Assembly: GCF_030209175.1 (NCBI RefSeq)
Contig: NZ_JARVSM010000001.1
Location: 682,001 to 746,000 of the forward strand
From: Pseudomonas sp. efr-133-TYG-5
Lineage (GTDB): Bacteria > Pseudomonadota > Gammaproteobacteria > Pseudomonadales > Pseudomonadaceae
Length of the DNA stretch: 64,000 nucleotides
Direction of reading: 5' to 3'
Shown: positions 63,468 to 64,000 of the stretch, piece after piece
Layout: each line of letters begins with the position of its first letter
Numbering within the stretch: the first letter of the stretch is position 1
Translations under genes and position numbers: made by a program
The notes under the pieces: model-generated
Told to the model about the DNA's origin: nothing
The model's database searches: none
What the model saw: the letters and a program-made list of their open reading frames with translations, nothing else

Positions 63468-64000
63468 TCAAAGATTCTCGTAGCGGTTCATGTCCAGCAC
63501 GCCCTCTTCCACCGGCTCGGTTTCGTGCAGGTACTGGCTCAGGTCATGGAAGTAGAACCAGAACTGCGGATGGCTGCGGCGAATGCCCCAGCGCTCGACG
63601 ATTTTCTCGAACTGCGAGGCGTCCCTGGCGTTTTCCATGGCATCGACGAAGGCCGGCACCTGTTCGGCGGGGATATTGAACATGAAGTTCGGGTAGCTGC
63701 TGAGCACGCCCGGGTAGATGGTCAGGCTGTCGAGTCCCGGTTGATAACGCAGCGATTCGCCGAGCAGGAACGCCACGTTGCTGTGGGCACGGTTGCGCAT
63801 CAGGCTGTAGACCTCGCGTTTACCGCTGCGGGTCTCGACGCGCAGCATGGTCGCCTCCGGCAACTGATCGATGACCTTGAGGCCGGCCGCCGGCCGCGAC
63901 GTCAGGCGGCTGAGGGCCTGCTCGGCGTTTTGCAGCGCCGGGTCGATGTTCGGCCGCGAACAGTAGGCGTCCTCGCAGCGGTTGAGCGGATCCGGCCGCG
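63468..64000 (-). CDS. cti: Fatty acid cis/trans isomerase (partial, C-terminal part)
   Basis: The open frame runs to the right edge, so only about 177 C-terminal residues are present. Cti is a periplasmic c-type-haem enzyme that converts cis to trans unsaturated phospholipid acyl chains during solvent or heat stress. The visible part matches the Cti C-terminus: REVYSLMRNRAHSNVAFLL, LTIYPGVLSSYPNFMFNIP and RWGIRRSHPQFW. The haem-binding CxxCH would lie outside the window. Confidence 0.9.
   Translation of the reverse strand, partial: RPDPLNRCEDAYCSRPNIDPALQNAEQALSRLTSRPAAGLKVIDQLPEATMLRVETRSGKREVYSLMRNRAHSNVAFLLGESLRYQPGLDSLTIYPGVLSSYPNFMFNIPAEQVPAFVDAMENARDASQFEKIVERWGIRRSHPQFWFYFHDLSQYLHETEPVEEGVLDMNRYENL

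Overview
The window is a gene-dense, GC-rich chromosomal segment from a Pseudomonas of the fluorescens group. The evidence is a GacA gene with a TTG start, REP/REPIN palindromes in several spacers, an HbcR-type 3-hydroxybutyrate locus, an aerobic cobalamin locus of the Pseudomonas type (CobN with ChlI/ChlD-like partners, CobW, CobE, CobM), NfuA, and a Cti-type fatty acid isomerase at the right edge. No rRNA, tRNA, insertion sequence, prophage or CRISPR array was seen.

Layout. 1-4124: GacA (cut by the left edge), a GNAT acetyltransferase, a class I DAHP synthase behind a long leader with two aromatic-residue-rich leader ORFs and an intrinsic terminator, and a modular Ig-like hypothetical protein. 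4449-11387: a cytosolic-type family I.1 lipase, a parvulin and the YejABEF oligopeptide importer. 11432-17361: sigma-54 activator HbcR, then permease, 3-hydroxybutyrate dehydrogenase and acetoacetyl-CoA synthetase. The spacer holds a matching -24/-12 promoter and three copies of a TCTC-N6-GAGA type repeat. 17397-25442: a very large toxin-like protein with a C-terminal HExxH/aspzincin-like motif, an orphan PilU-like ATPase, a soluble hybrid histidine kinase and a second parvulin. 25564-32254: a minus-strand catabolic unit with a polar amino acid ABC importer, RidA, an IclR regulator, a PLP D-serine-dehydratase-like enzyme and 2-keto-3-deoxygluconate kinase.

32593-41618: a thioredoxin-like protein, then a compact operon with wecB, nfrB, nfrA, a DUF4434-type gene and a GGDEF cyclase. 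This is a self-contained version of the c-di-GMP-controlled N4-receptor (NGR) exopolysaccharide pathway. 41615-45148: a TerC/CBS membrane protein and a two-HKD phospholipase D-like protein.

45221-61527: the cobalamin locus, interrupted by what I consider the most novel item. At 52575-59004 lies a tightly overlapping six-gene cassette: PF10014-like Fe(II)/2-oxoglutarate dioxygenase, SHMT-like PLP enzyme, double ATP-grasp ligase, TIM-barrel epimerase/isomerase, and an AzlC/AzlD exporter pair. It has its own AT-rich leader with a perfect inverted repeat and a coupled 22-residue upstream ORF. The layout suggests a small amino-acid-derived metabolite that is made, conjugated and exported. Cobalamin riboswitches lie on both sides, serving cobW (minus strand) and cbtBA-cobE-cobM (plus strand). 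61610-64000: NfuA, an acyltransferase-3 protein and the C-terminal part of Cti.
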